64,000 nucleotides of DNA from Dyella_A sp049445995 (GTDB lineage Bacteria > Pseudomonadota > Gammaproteobacteria > Xanthomonadales > Rhodanobacteraceae): contig NZ_JBMSDZ010000002.1 of assembly GCF_049445995.1 (NCBI RefSeq), positions 124,001 through 188,000 of the forward strand. Direction: 5' to 3'. Shown in pieces: positions 1-8,901 of this stretch; within the stretch, counting starts at the first letter, position 1; each line of letters begins with the position of its first letter. Below the pieces are notes generated by a model that saw nothing but the letters and a program-made list of their open reading frames with translations, was not told the DNA's origin and searched no databases. The position numbers and the translations under genes are program-made.

Positions 1-814
1 GATCGAGGAAATGGGCGAACTTCTGCGAGCGCTTCTTCGCCATCACCAGCGCCACAATGCCGCCGATGATGCCGCCAAGTACAACCCACCAGTACTTCTG
101 CATGAATTCAGACGCGCTGATCACGATCTGGGTTGGGGCGGGCAGCTCTGCGCCTGCATCATGGAAGGTCGTGGCGAACACTGGCACCACGAAAAGCAAC
201 ATGATCGTGCTCACCAGCAATGCCACGGCCAGCACCATCACCGGATAGAACAAGGCCTTCTTGATCTTGCTCTTGATGCCCTCCATCCGCTCCTTGTAGG
301 TGGCGACGGTGTCCAGCACGGTGTCGAGCACACCGGCCGACTCACCGGCGCGCACCAGGTTGCGGTAGAGCTCATCGAACTGCACCGGATACTTGGCCAG
401 CGCCTCATGGAGCGAGGCGCCACCCTCGATACCCTGCTTCACGTCCACCAGCATGTTCTTGAAGCGGACGTTCTTCTGGCCGTCGGCGATGATCTCGAAC
501 GATTGCACCATGGGCACGCCAGACGCCATCATGGTAGCGATCTGGCGACTGAAGATCGCCACGTCGCGGGGCTTCACCGTACTGCCCGCCGAGCCGAACA
601 ATGGTTTGGCTCGCTCGCGCACCTTCTGCGGGTTCATGCCTTGACGGCGCAGTTCGGCCTTGACCAGCGAGGCATTCTTCGCCGGCATATCCCCCTTCAT
701 GAGTTTGCCGCGCTTGTCGAGCGCCACCCACTCGTACACCGTCGTCTGGCTGACCTGCGCGCGCTGGGCGCCCAAGTCGCGTGCGTTTTTTGCCGCTGCA
801 GTAGCCGTGGCCAT
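1..814 (-). CDS. pilC: PilC, type IV pilus inner-membrane platform protein (partial, C-terminus off the window)
   Basis: Inner-membrane platform protein of the type IV pilus machine; it couples the PilB/PilT ATPases to pilin assembly. The first 271 residues are visible. They contain the GspF/PilC features: a short basic N-terminus, the first cytoplasmic domain (phrases such as SRQIATMMASGVP and YRNLVRAGESAG), then a first membrane segment at about residues 190-213 and the start of a second one. The ATG at 812-814 is preceded by a strong GAGGGGGAG Shine-Dalgarno. It lies 135 bp downstream of pilB, the usual pilB-pilC order; pilD probably follows outside the window. The stop codon is not in view. 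Identification is secure. Confidence 0.95.
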   Translation of the reverse strand, partial: MATATAAAKNARDLGAQRAQVSQTTVYEWVALDKRGKLMKGDMPAKNASLVKAELRRQGMNPQKVRERAKPLFGSAGSTVKPRDVAIFSRQIATMMASGVPMVQSFEIIADGQKNVRFKNMLVDVKQGIEGGASLHEALAKYPVQFDELYRNLVRAGESAGVLDTVLDTVATYKERMEGIKSKIKKALFYPVMVLAVALLVSTIMLLFVVPVFATTFHDAGAELPAPTQIVISASEFMQKYWWVVLGGIIGGIVALVMAKKRSQKFAHFLD

Positions 815-838
815 GTGCTCCCCCTCAATCCTGCCCCG

Positions 839-857
839 GACCGGCCTGAGGCCGGTC
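839..857. repeat. Perfect hairpin between pilB and pilC
   Basis: GACCGGCCT and AGGCCGGTC face each other around a single G, giving an 8-bp stem with a three-base loop in the pilB-pilC spacer. There is no T-run, so it is not a standard intrinsic terminator. It may be an mRNA-processing or attenuation hairpin that sets the PilB:PilC ratio, or a small REP-like palindrome. Confidence 0.4.
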
Positions 858-949
858 GAACCTCGCCAGCTTATTGCATTTCCAGCGCCAGAATCCGTGG
901 CACGAGCCGCAGGTCCGCTGTGTCCGGGACCACGGATCGGGCGCCGCCA

Positions 950-2680
950 TCAATCCTTCGTCACGCGATCGATCTCGGTCAGGCTGGTCAAGCCCTGCTT
1001 CACCTTGCGCAGGGCCGAGGCGCGCAGATCGTCGATGCCCGCCGCCTTGGCTGCTTCGGCGATCTGCAGGGCATTGCCGCCCTTGAGAATGATCTTCTGG
1101 ATCTCCTCCAGCATCGGCATCACCTGGTAGATGCCCAGGCGGCCCTTGTAACCCTCGTTGCAGCTGTCGCAGCCGACTGCTTCGTATACGGTCAGCCCCT
1201 CGTCGATGTCCTGCTGCGTGAAGCCGGCGGCCAGCAGGGTCTCCGGCGGCAGTTCGATCGGCTTCTTGCAGTCGTGCAGGCGGCGGGCCAGGCGCTGCGC
1301 CACGATCAGGGTGACCGACGAGGTGATGTTGTAGGGCGCGATGCCCATGTTCATCAGGCGCGCGATGGTCTGCGAGGCGTCGTTGGTGTGCAGGGTGGAC
1401 AGCACCATGTGGCCGGTCTGCGCGGCCTTGATCGCGATCTCGGCGGTTTCCAGGTCGCGGATTTCGCCGACCATGATCACGTCCGGATCCTGGCGCAGGA
1501 ACGAGCGCAGTGCGGCGGCGAAGGTCATGCCGCGCTTCACGTTCTGCTGCACCTGGTTGATGCCTTCCACGCGGATTTCCACCGGGTCTTCCACGGTGGA
1601 GATGTTGCGCTCGGCGGTGTTGAGCATGTTGAGCGCGGTATACAACGACACCGTCTTGCCCGAACCGGTGGGGCCGGTGACCAGCACCATGCCGTAGGGC
1701 TTGTGGATGGCGTCCACGTAGAGCTTCTGCTGCTCCGGCTCGTAGCCGAGCTTCTCGATGCCGATCCTGGCGGCCGAGCCGTCCAGGATACGCAGCACGA
1801 TCTTCTCGCCGAACAGCGTGGGCAGCGTGCTCACGCGAAAGTCGACCGCACGGCTCTTGGACAGGTTGAGCTTGATGCGGCCGTCCTGCGGCACGCGCTT
1901 CTCGGCGATGTCCAACTGGGCCATCACCTTCAGTCGCGAGGAGATGCGGCTGGCCAGCTTCATCGGCGGGCTGGCCACCGCGCGCAGCATGCCGTCCATG
2001 CGGAAGCGCACGCGGTACTGGGTCTCGAACGGTTCGAAGTGGATGTCCGAGGCGCCGCGGCGGATGGCGTCGACCAGCACCTTGTTGACGAACTTGACCA
2101 CCGGGGCATCGTCGCCACCGGTGGCATCGATGCCGCTGGATTCAGCCTCCTCCTCGCCGCCGCTGGTTTCCAGCTCCAGGTTGTCCAGCTCGCTGCCGCC
2201 CATGTCCGAGATCGTGTTGCCGGCGGCGGCAAGCGCGGTCTCGATCACCCGCTGCAGCTGGCTGCGCTCGACCAGGATGGGTTCCACCATGCAGTTGGAG
2301 TGGAACTTGATCTCGTCCAGCGCGTGCGACTGCATGGGATCGGCAATGCCCACGTACAGCCGCTTGCCGCGGCGGAACAGCGGCAGCGCGCGGTGCTTGG
2401 TGATCAGCGCCTCGCTGATCAGGTTCAGCGGCATGCCGGACGGCGCCAGCGCCGACACGTCCATCATCGGCATGCCGAATTCCACCGACGCCACCTGGGT
2501 GAAGCGCGTGCTGTCGACCATCTGGTGGTCGAGCAGCCACGAGGCGAGCGTGACCTTGGCCTGGGTCGACTCGGTGACGGCCTTGCGCACCTCGGCCTCG
2601 GGTACCACGCCCTCGGACACCAGTCGACGGGCCATGCCCGATAGCCCGGCAAGCGACGCCGGCTGCACTTGAGATGCCAT
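950..2680 (-). CDS. pilB: PilB, type IV pilus extension ATPase
   Basis: Hexameric cytoplasmic ATPase that drives pilin polymerisation. The 576-residue protein has the GspE N-terminal domain, the Walker A motif GPTGSGKT at about residues 336-343, Asp and His boxes, a Walker B region (DPDVIMVGEIRD), and a C-terminal tetracysteine set (DC near LHDCKKP, then CDSC) typical of zinc-binding PilB/GspE. I start at the ATG at 2678-2680 (MASQVQPA) rather than the in-frame upstream codon at 2752, because family members begin here and a GGAGCAGG ribosome site precedes it. pilC follows on the same strand. A divergent glycosyltransferase begins about 190 bp away. Confidence 0.97.
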   Translation of the reverse strand: MASQVQPASLAGLSGMARRLVSEGVVPEAEVRKAVTESTQAKVTLASWLLDHQMVDSTRFTQVASVEFGMPMMDVSALAPSGMPLNLISEALITKHRALPLFRRGKRLYVGIADPMQSHALDEIKFHSNCMVEPILVERSQLQRVIETALAAAGNTISDMGGSELDNLELETSGGEEEAESSGIDATGGDDAPVVKFVNKVLVDAIRRGASDIHFEPFETQYRVRFRMDGMLRAVASPPMKLASRISSRLKVMAQLDIAEKRVPQDGRIKLNLSKSRAVDFRVSTLPTLFGEKIVLRILDGSAARIGIEKLGYEPEQQKLYVDAIHKPYGMVLVTGPTGSGKTVSLYTALNMLNTAERNISTVEDPVEIRVEGINQVQQNVKRGMTFAAALRSFLRQDPDVIMVGEIRDLETAEIAIKAAQTGHMVLSTLHTNDASQTIARLMNMGIAPYNITSSVTLIVAQRLARRLHDCKKPIELPPETLLAAGFTQQDIDEGLTVYEAVGCDSCNEGYKGRLGIYQVMPMLEEIQKIILKGGNALQIAEAAKAAGIDDLRASALRKVKQGLTSLTEIDRVTKD

Positions 2681-2836
2681 GGTGAAACCTGCTCCAGCCC
2701 GCTGATTGGCGGGGAATTTACCCCACTCTACCAGCGCGGTCATCCGCTGCAAGCGCCATCGGGCGAGGCGTTGCGGATAGGCTGGGCGGGTCCTGCCGGA
2801 TGGCGCCGATCACAGCGTAAGGGCCGGCTTGCGCGC

Positions 2837-2842
2837 TATGAT
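2837..2842 (+). promoter_or_regulatory. Possible -10 element for the polysaccharide cluster
   Basis: TATGAT lies about 29 bases before the proposed TTG start of the first glycosyltransferase. I see no convincing -35 box at 16-18 bases upstream, so this is only a candidate promoter for the cluster. Confidence 0.25.
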
Positions 2843-2870
2843 CCCGGGCCAGACTCGGGGGAGCCCGCCG

Positions 2871-3722
2871 TTGAATCCAAGCATCATCCTGCCCGCCAAG
2901 AACGAGGCGGTTGCGCTGGCCCAGTTGCTGCCGTCGCTGCGCCAGCGCCACCCCGAGGCCGAGATCATCGTGGTGGACGACGGCTCCACCGATGACACCG
3001 CCGGGGTCTGTGCGCAGGCCGGGGTGATCCGGCTGGGTTCGCCGTACTCCATGGGTAACGGCGCCGCGATCAAGCGCGGCGCGCGTGCGGCCAGCGGCGA
3101 CGTGCTGGTGTTCATGGATGGCGACGGCCAGCACGATCCGGCCGACGTGGCCCGCCTGCTGGCCCGGCTGGACGAGGGCTACGACATGGTGGTCGGCGCC
3201 CGCGCCTGGGAGGGCCAGGCCGGCGTCGGCCGCGGCATGGCCAACACCTTCTACAACTGGCTGGCCACCCGCATGACCGGGCACCCGGTGGCCGACCTCA
3301 CCTCCGGCTTCCGCGCCGTGCGGGCGGACAAGTTCCGCGAGTTCCTGCACCTGCTGCCCAATGGCTTCAGCTACCCCACCACCAGTACCATGGCGTTTTT
3401 CCGCAGCGCTTACGCGGTAGCCTACGAGCCTATCCACGTGGCGCAGCGCGACGGCACCACTAGCCACATCCGGCCGCTGCGCGACGGTCTGCGCTTTTTG
3501 CTGATCATCTTCAAGATCGCCACACTTTACTCGCCGCTCAAGCTGTTCGTGCCGGTGAGCTTTGCCTTTTTTGTACTGGGCTGTAGCAACTACCTTTGGA
3601 CCTTCCTGCAGTCTGGGCGCCTCACAAACGGAAGCACGTTGCTGTGGAGTGCGGCGGTGATCATATTTCTGATCGGCCTAGTGTCAGAGCAGATCACGGC
3701 ATTGATATATCGGGCGCAATGA
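2871..3722 (+). CDS. Glycosyltransferase family 2, polyprenyl-phosphate sugar transferase-like
   Basis: GT-A glycosyltransferase of the dolichol/undecaprenyl-phosphate mannosyltransferase type, probably loading a sugar on a lipid carrier or extending a lipid-linked glycan at the inner membrane. Visible are the nucleotide-binding start SIILPAKNE, VVDDGSTDDT, the metal motif MDGDGQHDP, and two C-terminal membrane segments (about residues 222-245 and 255-278). I choose the TTG at 2871: GGGGGAG sits eight bases upstream, whereas the ATG at 2829 adds 14 residues without homologous character and has no ribosome site. The stop overlaps the next ATG (ATGA). G+C drops noticeably in the last 200 bases, suggesting a recombination boundary inside the gene. 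Confidence 0.85.
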   Translation: MNPSIILPAKNEAVALAQLLPSLRQRHPEAEIIVVDDGSTDDTAGVCAQAGVIRLGSPYSMGNGAAIKRGARAASGDVLVFMDGDGQHDPADVARLLARLDEGYDMVVGARAWEGQAGVGRGMANTFYNWLATRMTGHPVADLTSGFRAVRADKFREFLHLLPNGFSYPTTSTMAFFRSAYAVAYEPIHVAQRDGTTSHIRPLRDGLRFLLIIFKIATLYSPLKLFVPVSFAFFVLGCSNYLWTFLQSGRLTNGSTLLWSAAVIIFLIGLVSEQITALIYRAQ

Positions 3723-4960
3723 GCAAGTCAAGGCGTCCACGTGTTCTGCTGGTTACTCGCAATCTTCCACCTCTAGTGGGGGGGATGGAGAGGCTGAACT
3801 GGCATATGGCCGATGAGTTGTCACGCCACGCCGATGTGCGGGTCGTCGCACCTACAGGCGCGGCGGCGAGTGCCCCAGCGTCACTAATAGTTTACGAGGT
3901 GCCTCTCAATCCGCTTTGGAAATTCCTGGTCAAGGCGCAGTGGGTTGCTTGGCGGGTGGCGCGAACGTGGAAGGCTGACGTTGTTCTCGCAGGTAGCGGC
4001 CTGACCGCTCCGGCGGTTTGGCTTGCCTCGCGTGGATCTGATGCCCTGTCGGCGGCGTATGTGCATGGGCTGGACCTTGCTGCGCACCACCCGGTTTACC
4101 GTTGTCTGTGGCGTCCTGCATTGCGACATATGAATTGCGTAATCGCTAACAGCCGCTCCACGGCAGCGTTGGCACAAGACATCGGCATTGAGCAGAGGCG
4201 CATTGGCATCGTAAATCCTGGGGTCGATTTGCCGATCGATCCGACTTCATCTAAGTGCGAGACCTTGGAGGTCGGCAAATATGAGGGAGTGCCGAAAGAC
4301 GATCGCGTGCAGATGGACCGGTTGGAATTTCGGAAGAATTACCAACTCGGAAACCGACCAGTCTTGCTCTCGGTTGGCCGCTTATCCACTCGCAAAGGAT
4401 TGCGTGAATTCGTGGAGCGGGCATTACCACGCATTGCTGCCGTTTACCCGGACGTGCTGCTCCTGGTGGTGGGCGATGAGCCGAAAGATGCACTAGGTGC
4501 ACAAGCGCAATCACGCGAAAGCATCCAAGCGGTTGCTGAGCTGTCTGATCTAGGGGCGAACCTGAGATTCTTGGGCACAATCACCGACTATCAAGTGCTC
4601 GGGTCGATTTATCTCGCAGCTGACGTGCACGTGTTTCCGGTGCGCGATATTAGGGGGGATCCGGAGGGGTTCGGGATGGTGGCAGTAGAGGCGGCCGCTC
4701 ATGGATTGCCTACAGTGGCCTTCAGTACGGGTGGCATTGTGGATGCGGTCGCTGAGGGGAAGTCGGGCCACCTGGTCAAAAGCGGGGACTATCTTGGCTT
4801 CGCCCAATCGGTGTTAAGGACGCTTAGCGAATCAGAAGCGTTGAGGGATAGTTGCCAGGTTTTTGCGCAGAAATTTGCTTGGAGTGAGTTCGGTCGAGAA
4901 ATAAGTGGATTGCTAGGGGTTGTTGATCCGGATTTAGATTCTCCTGAGAACGTCGCATGA
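3719..4960 (+). CDS. Glycosyltransferase family 4 (GT-B fold)
   Basis: 413-residue retaining GT-B glycosyltransferase, likely adding a hexose during assembly of the surface polysaccharide. Evidence: N-terminal LLVTRNLPPLVGGMER (glycine-rich acceptor domain), the ANS-R-T segment, SVGRLSTRKG at the start of the C-terminal Rossmann domain, and the EX7E-type motif DPEGFGMVAVEAAAHG near residues 315-325 that contacts the donor nucleotide-sugar. The ATG at 3719 overlaps the upstream stop by four bases; an in-frame codon at 3596 lies inside the previous gene and is rejected. Base composition is clearly AT-richer than the flanks. The sugar specificity cannot be told from sequence. Confidence 0.9.
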   Translation: MSKSRRPRVLLVTRNLPPLVGGMERLNWHMADELSRHADVRVVAPTGAAASAPASLIVYEVPLNPLWKFLVKAQWVAWRVARTWKADVVLAGSGLTAPAVWLASRGSDALSAAYVHGLDLAAHHPVYRCLWRPALRHMNCVIANSRSTAALAQDIGIEQRRIGIVNPGVDLPIDPTSSKCETLEVGKYEGVPKDDRVQMDRLEFRKNYQLGNRPVLLSVGRLSTRKGLREFVERALPRIAAVYPDVLLLVVGDEPKDALGAQAQSRESIQAVAELSDLGANLRFLGTITDYQVLGSIYLAADVHVFPVRDIRGDPEGFGMVAVEAAAHGLPTVAFSTGGIVDAVAEGKSGHLVKSGDYLGFAQSVLRTLSESEALRDSCQVFAQKFAWSEFGREISGLLGVVDPDLDSPENVA

Positions 4961-5715
4961 TCACCAGTATGCCTGAGCGACGGCCCCACGCCGTGTTAGA
5001 CGCGGCCTCTCGTAGTGCCAAAGCGCTCAAGATTGAGCGGCTGCTGAATCTTGTTAATCGACCACAGCCTCTGCGTTTATTGGAAATTGGCACAGGATCT
5101 GGAGGCATTGCGCAATATTTTGCAGATCATGATTCCATGCGATGCGAGGTTGTCGCCGTGGATGTTGTAGACAATAGGAGTGTGAGCGATGGTTACGAGT
5201 TTCACTTGGTGAAGGGAGTGGCGTTACCCTTTGCTGATGCGAATTTCGATGTCGTTATCAGTAATCATGTTATTGAGCATGTAGGGGATGTCAGTGCGCA
5301 GGCACAGCACTTATCCGAAATCCGCCGCGTGATGAAGCAGGACGGCGTCGGCTACTTAGCCGTACCCAATCGCTGGATGCTTACTGAGCCTCACTACCGC
5401 TTGATGTTCCTGAGCTGGTTACCCGAGGCATGGCGGACGCCCTATTTGCGAGCAATGCATCGGGGTGAAAACTACGATTGCGTACCGCTTACGGTGCCTC
5501 ATTTGGAAAGGCTTTTGGGTAACGCCGGATTCAAACACCGCAATCTCAGCGTCGAGGCATTGCGAGCCACATTCGAGATCGAACGGCCATACACCCCCGG
5601 TGCGAGGCTGCTTCGCGCCCTGCCGGATACCCCTTTGCGGATGCTGCGCCGGCTCATTCCGACCCTGATCTATGAATTGCACCGGCCAGACAATGGCGCG
5701 CCGGGGCGCGGCTGA
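4957..5715 (+). CDS. Class I SAM-dependent methyltransferase
   Basis: 252-residue protein with a Methyltransf_11-type Rossmann domain: motif I LLEIGTGSGG at residues 41-50, the acidic motif VVAVDVVD, LPFADANFDVVISNHVIEHV (motif IV), and a motif VI-like GYLAVPNR. It probably methylates a sugar of the growing glycan, given its position, although a lipid or protein target is not excluded. The start overlaps the preceding gene by ATGA. Like the previous gene it is AT-richer than the chromosome background, consistent with arrival as one cassette. Confidence 0.85.
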   Translation: MITSMPERRPHAVLDAASRSAKALKIERLLNLVNRPQPLRLLEIGTGSGGIAQYFADHDSMRCEVVAVDVVDNRSVSDGYEFHLVKGVALPFADANFDVVISNHVIEHVGDVSAQAQHLSEIRRVMKQDGVGYLAVPNRWMLTEPHYRLMFLSWLPEAWRTPYLRAMHRGENYDCVPLTVPHLERLLGNAGFKHRNLSVEALRATFEIERPYTPGARLLRALPDTPLRMLRRLIPTLIYELHRPDNGAPGRG

Positions 5716-6671
5716 TGTCGGTCCGTTTGCCTGAATTCGGGGACGTGAAGCTGCCCCATCACCCCGACGGTACCGGCTTGGTCACGGTCACCGTTACCTA
5801 CAATCCGGATCCGGAAATACTGGCCCGGCAGCAACAGCTGCTTCCGCCAGTTGCATTGAAGGTCCTCGTGGACAATGGCTCCACGCCCGAGTTGCGGGAG
5901 CGGATCGCTGGTATCGCGGCCAGGCACGGTGCGGTGCTTGTTCAGAACGACGTCAATGTCGGTCTGGCGGCGGCCCTGAATCAGGGCGCCCGGCATGCGC
6001 GTACCCTACTTCCATCCAGCCGATTTCTTCTCTTGCTGGATCAGGACAGCGAGCCGGACGACGGAGCGGTAGAGCGCCTGGTCGCGCGCTACGCGGAGAT
6101 TGAAGCGCTGGCAGGAACGGCGTGTTGCATCGGTCCTCGCCTGATTGACGTGCAGACGAACCTCGAGCACGGATTTCACCAGCAGCAGGGCTGGCTCTGG
6201 ATCCGGCGTTATCCCGCATCGACCAGCCGGGAGCCACTGGCCGTGGCGAATCTCAACGGAAGTGGCACGCTGATGCCGTTTTTCCTGTTCGAGGCACTCG
6301 GCGGGTTGGAGGAGGAGTTGTTCATCGATCACGTCGATACGGAGTGGGCGTTCCGCGTCCGCGCTGCAGGCCATGGCCTCTATGCCGTGCCCGACGTGTC
6401 GTTCCGCCACCGCATGGGCGACCGAAGTTTGCGGTTCTGGTTGTTCGGCTGGAGGGTATGGCCGGAGCGCTCACCGCAGCGGCACTACTACCTGTTTCGA
6501 AACACAATGCGACTGATGCGTCGGCCATACGTTCCACGTGTGTGGAAAGCATGGGCGCTACTAAAATCGGCGCTGACCCTTCTGACGCACCTGGTGTTTG
6601 ATCCAGCACGCGCGGCGCAACTGCGAAATATGCTTGCCGGTGTCAGGGATGGGTTGCGACGAGAGAATTGA
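5715..6671 (+). CDS. Glycosyltransferase family 2, rhamnosyltransferase-like
   Basis: 318-residue GT-A glycosyltransferase of the RfbF/WcaA rhamnosyltransferase group. Motifs: VTVTYNPDPEIL, VDNGST, the donor motif LLLDQDSEPDDG, and FIDHVDTEWAFRVRAAG, which holds the acceptor/base region. It starts at ATG 5715, sharing one base with the upstream TGA. Its C-terminal third (FRHRMGDRSLRFW to MRRPYVPR) reappears in decayed form at 7507-7724, showing that a paralog once followed. Linkage and acceptor are unknown. Confidence 0.88.
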   Translation: MSVRLPEFGDVKLPHHPDGTGLVTVTVTYNPDPEILARQQQLLPPVALKVLVDNGSTPELRERIAGIAARHGAVLVQNDVNVGLAAALNQGARHARTLLPSSRFLLLLDQDSEPDDGAVERLVARYAEIEALAGTACCIGPRLIDVQTNLEHGFHQQQGWLWIRRYPASTSREPLAVANLNGSGTLMPFFLFEALGGLEEELFIDHVDTEWAFRVRAAGHGLYAVPDVSFRHRMGDRSLRFWLFGWRVWPERSPQRHYYLFRNTMRLMRRPYVPRVWKAWALLKSALTLLTHLVFDPARAAQLRNMLAGVRDGLRREN

Positions 6672-6758
6672 GGACGGACTGGCTCGTGACCCTATAGGCG
6701 TTTCGGCGCCGGCTTGTCACCGCCGAGCGGCCCCGGCTGATCATGTGAAGGCGACCGA

Positions 6759-7430
6759 ATGTCCGCAGATGACTATCCATTGATCACCACGATCATTCCG
6801 ACCTGCAGACGTCCGGAATTGCTCCGGCGCGCGGTATTGAGTGCCTTGGCGCAGGCGGGTTCGTCGGCTCGAATGACTGTTTTCTGCAATGCGTCGAGCG
6901 AGGCGACCGGGGATCTCGTGACGTAGCTAGCGGCGAATGGCCCCAGGGTTACTTTCCATTCTCATCCAGAGAATATCGGCGTGCTGGCCAATTTCCAGTT
7001 CGGCCTGACTCAGGGTAGAAGCGAGCTATTTCTCGTTCCTGTCGGATGATGATGTGCTCTTTCCCGGCTTCTCAAAAGTGCAGTTGCCGGACTTGAAACT
7101 TTTTCCGGGGTCTCGTTCTGGCGCGGAGTGACGGTGTCGCTCCCGCTGGACGGAAGCTTAGTCAGTACCGGCGTGGCGGATTGGCGCAGAGACGGCGTCG
7201 TCTTCGCCGGGCGGTTTGTTATGGATGCTGCGGGGAAGCATGCCGGGTTGGATAAGCGCGCTTTTTCGCAAGAGCGTCATGGACGATGACGGCCTGTTCA
7301 ACGAGACGCTACAGGACCGTCGGATATCGAATACATGTTGCAGCCAGCCGGCGGCTATCCACTAGTCATCTCGAAGATCGCGGCCGCCATCGTTCAGGGA
7401 GACGGCTCCGCTGAAGGGGTTCTGGTCAGG
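6759..7430 (+). pseudogene. Broken glycosyltransferase family 2 gene
   Basis: The reading frame starts at ATG 6759 with MSADDYPLITTIIPTCRRP, a normal GT2 N-terminus, and stops at a TAG at 6924. Family-like sequence continues in shifting frames: FHSHPENIGVLANFQFGL, then SYFSFLSDDDVLFPGF (the expected DDD metal motif), then FWRGVTVSLPLDG, GPSDIEYML and GGYPLVISKIAAAIV. At least one stop and several frameshifts separate these pieces. Together they match the order of a full-length GT2 protein, so this is a decayed gene rather than chance. No function is expected. Confidence 0.85.
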
Positions 7431-7506
7431 GGGGGCGGGCGATAATGTGGATGACATGCAGGGCGGGACATTCTGGTGATTGGCTTTGGCCTGTACGATG
7501 CACCCC

Positions 7507-7724
7507 AGCGTTGCGTTTAGGCATCGTATCGGCGAGAGGGTGTGGCTGTTCTGGTAGCGGGTGGCGTCCGGCCGTATCGTTCGCCGTTGCAGCGCCATTA
7601 TCTGTCCCGGAACGCGGTACGCCTGATGCACCAACGCTATGTTCCCCCGAATTTTCGAGGCACGGGCGGTGGTGAAGCTGGTGATGACGCCCTGCTCTGC
7701 TCCTATGCTGTGTTTGGGCGGTAG
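7507..7724 (+). pseudogene. C-terminal remnant of a second rhamnosyltransferase
   Basis: Translation gives SVAFRHRIGERVWLFW then a TAG stop, and in another frame RPYRSPLQRHYLSRNAVRLMHQRYVPP. These two pieces align in order with residues about 230-280 of the intact glycosyltransferase at 5715-6671 (FRHRMGD.., SPQRHYYLFRN, MRRPYVP). The N-terminal two-thirds are not recognisable. This is the residue of a gene duplication or of an older cluster version. Confidence 0.8.
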
Positions 7725-7785
7725 ACCAAGGTGATGTGGCAGGGTGTGGCGAACGGTTGACGCGCGGAGCGTACGGGAAAACTAA

Positions 7786-8901
7786 GTGACTGACGAAACC
7801 ATCTACGTAACGCGACCGTTCCTTCCGCCGCTTGACGAGCTGCTGCCATCGCTCGAACGCATCTGGGCGACGCGTGAGCTCACCAACGGCGCAGCATTTC
7901 ATCGCGAGTTCGAGGAGGCGTTGGCGAAGTACCTCCGAGTACCCTACGTGTCATTGTTCACCAACGCGACCATCGCGTTGGTAACAGCGCTACAGTGCCT
8001 GCGCATCACGGGCGAGGTTATTACGGCCCCGTACTCGTTCGTTGCTACGGCGCACTCGTTGTTATGGAACGGCGTCGAGCCAGTGTTCGCCGACATTGAC
8101 CCGCAAACACTTACCCTGGATCCCGCACGCGTTGAAGAGGCGATCACGCCGCGCACGACTGCGATCATGCCGGTGCATGTCTACGGCCGTCCGGCCGACG
8201 TCAACGGCTTGCAGCGGATCGCCGATACCTATGGGCTGCGCATCATCTATGACGCGGCCCACGGTTTCGGCGCGCAATACAACGGCCGCTCCCTCGCCGA
8301 TTATGGCGACCTCTCGGTGCTGAGCTTCCATGCCACGAAGGTATTCAACACCTTCGAGGGCGGAGCGATCGTCTCGCGTGACGCGCAGACCAAGCAGCGT
8401 ATTGACTACCTGAAGAACTTCGGTTTCGCCGGCGAGACCACAGTGGTTGCATCGGGCATAAATGGCAAGATGAGCGAGTTCCAGGCGGCACTGGGCCTAT
8501 TGCAGTTGAAGTACATCGACGATTGCATAGCTCGGCGCGGCGAAGTGGCGCGGCGTTACGATGCTGCTTTCGCCGATGTCGTCGGCATCGACGTGCTGGG
8601 CGCGCTTGACCACTACATCCCGAACTTCAGTTACTACCCGATCTTCATTGGTCGTGATTACCCGATCGAGCGCGACACTCTCTACGCGAATCTCCGCGAA
8701 GCGGGCATACATGGTCGTCGCTATTTCTATCCGCTGATCAGCGATTTCCCCATGTATCGCGGACGTCCTTCAGCGGCGAGGGCCGGCCTCCCGATCGCGC
8801 ACCAAGTCGCGGACTCCGTGATCTGCCTGCCGATTTATCCGGAACTGCAGGAGGCGGATCAGCAACGCATCATCGATTGCGTCAGGCGCGCAAACGCATG
8901 A
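7786..8901 (+). CDS. DegT/DnrJ/EryC1/StrS-family sugar aminotransferase
   Basis: 371-residue PLP-dependent aminotransferase that would convert a nucleotide-linked keto-sugar to an amino-sugar. Visible: VSLFTNATIAL (PLP phosphate pocket), APYSFVATAHS, IYDAAHGFG (Asp contacting the pyridine nitrogen), and SFHATKVFNTFEGG with the Schiff-base lysine K185. The SFHATK-x-F-x-T-x-EGG form resembles VioA-type enzymes that make dTDP-4-amino-4,6-dideoxyglucose; I infer, but cannot prove, that product. The start is GTG 7786. The next gene is an acyltransferase that could acylate the new amino group, starting in an ATGA overlap. Confidence 0.88.
   Translation: MTDETIYVTRPFLPPLDELLPSLERIWATRELTNGAAFHREFEEALAKYLRVPYVSLFTNATIALVTALQCLRITGEVITAPYSFVATAHSLLWNGVEPVFADIDPQTLTLDPARVEEAITPRTTAIMPVHVYGRPADVNGLQRIADTYGLRIIYDAAHGFGAQYNGRSLADYGDLSVLSFHATKVFNTFEGGAIVSRDAQTKQRIDYLKNFGFAGETTVVASGINGKMSEFQAALGLLQLKYIDDCIARRGEVARRYDAAFADVVGIDVLGALDHYIPNFSYYPIFIGRDYPIERDTLYANLREAGIHGRRYFYPLISDFPMYRGRPSAARAGLPIAHQVADSVICLPIYPELQEADQQRIIDCVRRANA

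Noticed and set aside
11..2644. Long open frame opposite pilB/pilC
   Set aside because: Mirror of GC-rich coding sequence; protein is His/Arg/Gln-rich with no family motifs.
6672..7785. Sequencing-error explanation for broken glycosyltransferases
   Set aside because: Several independent lesions and loss of most of the second gene are more than sporadic errors; still listed as a check.
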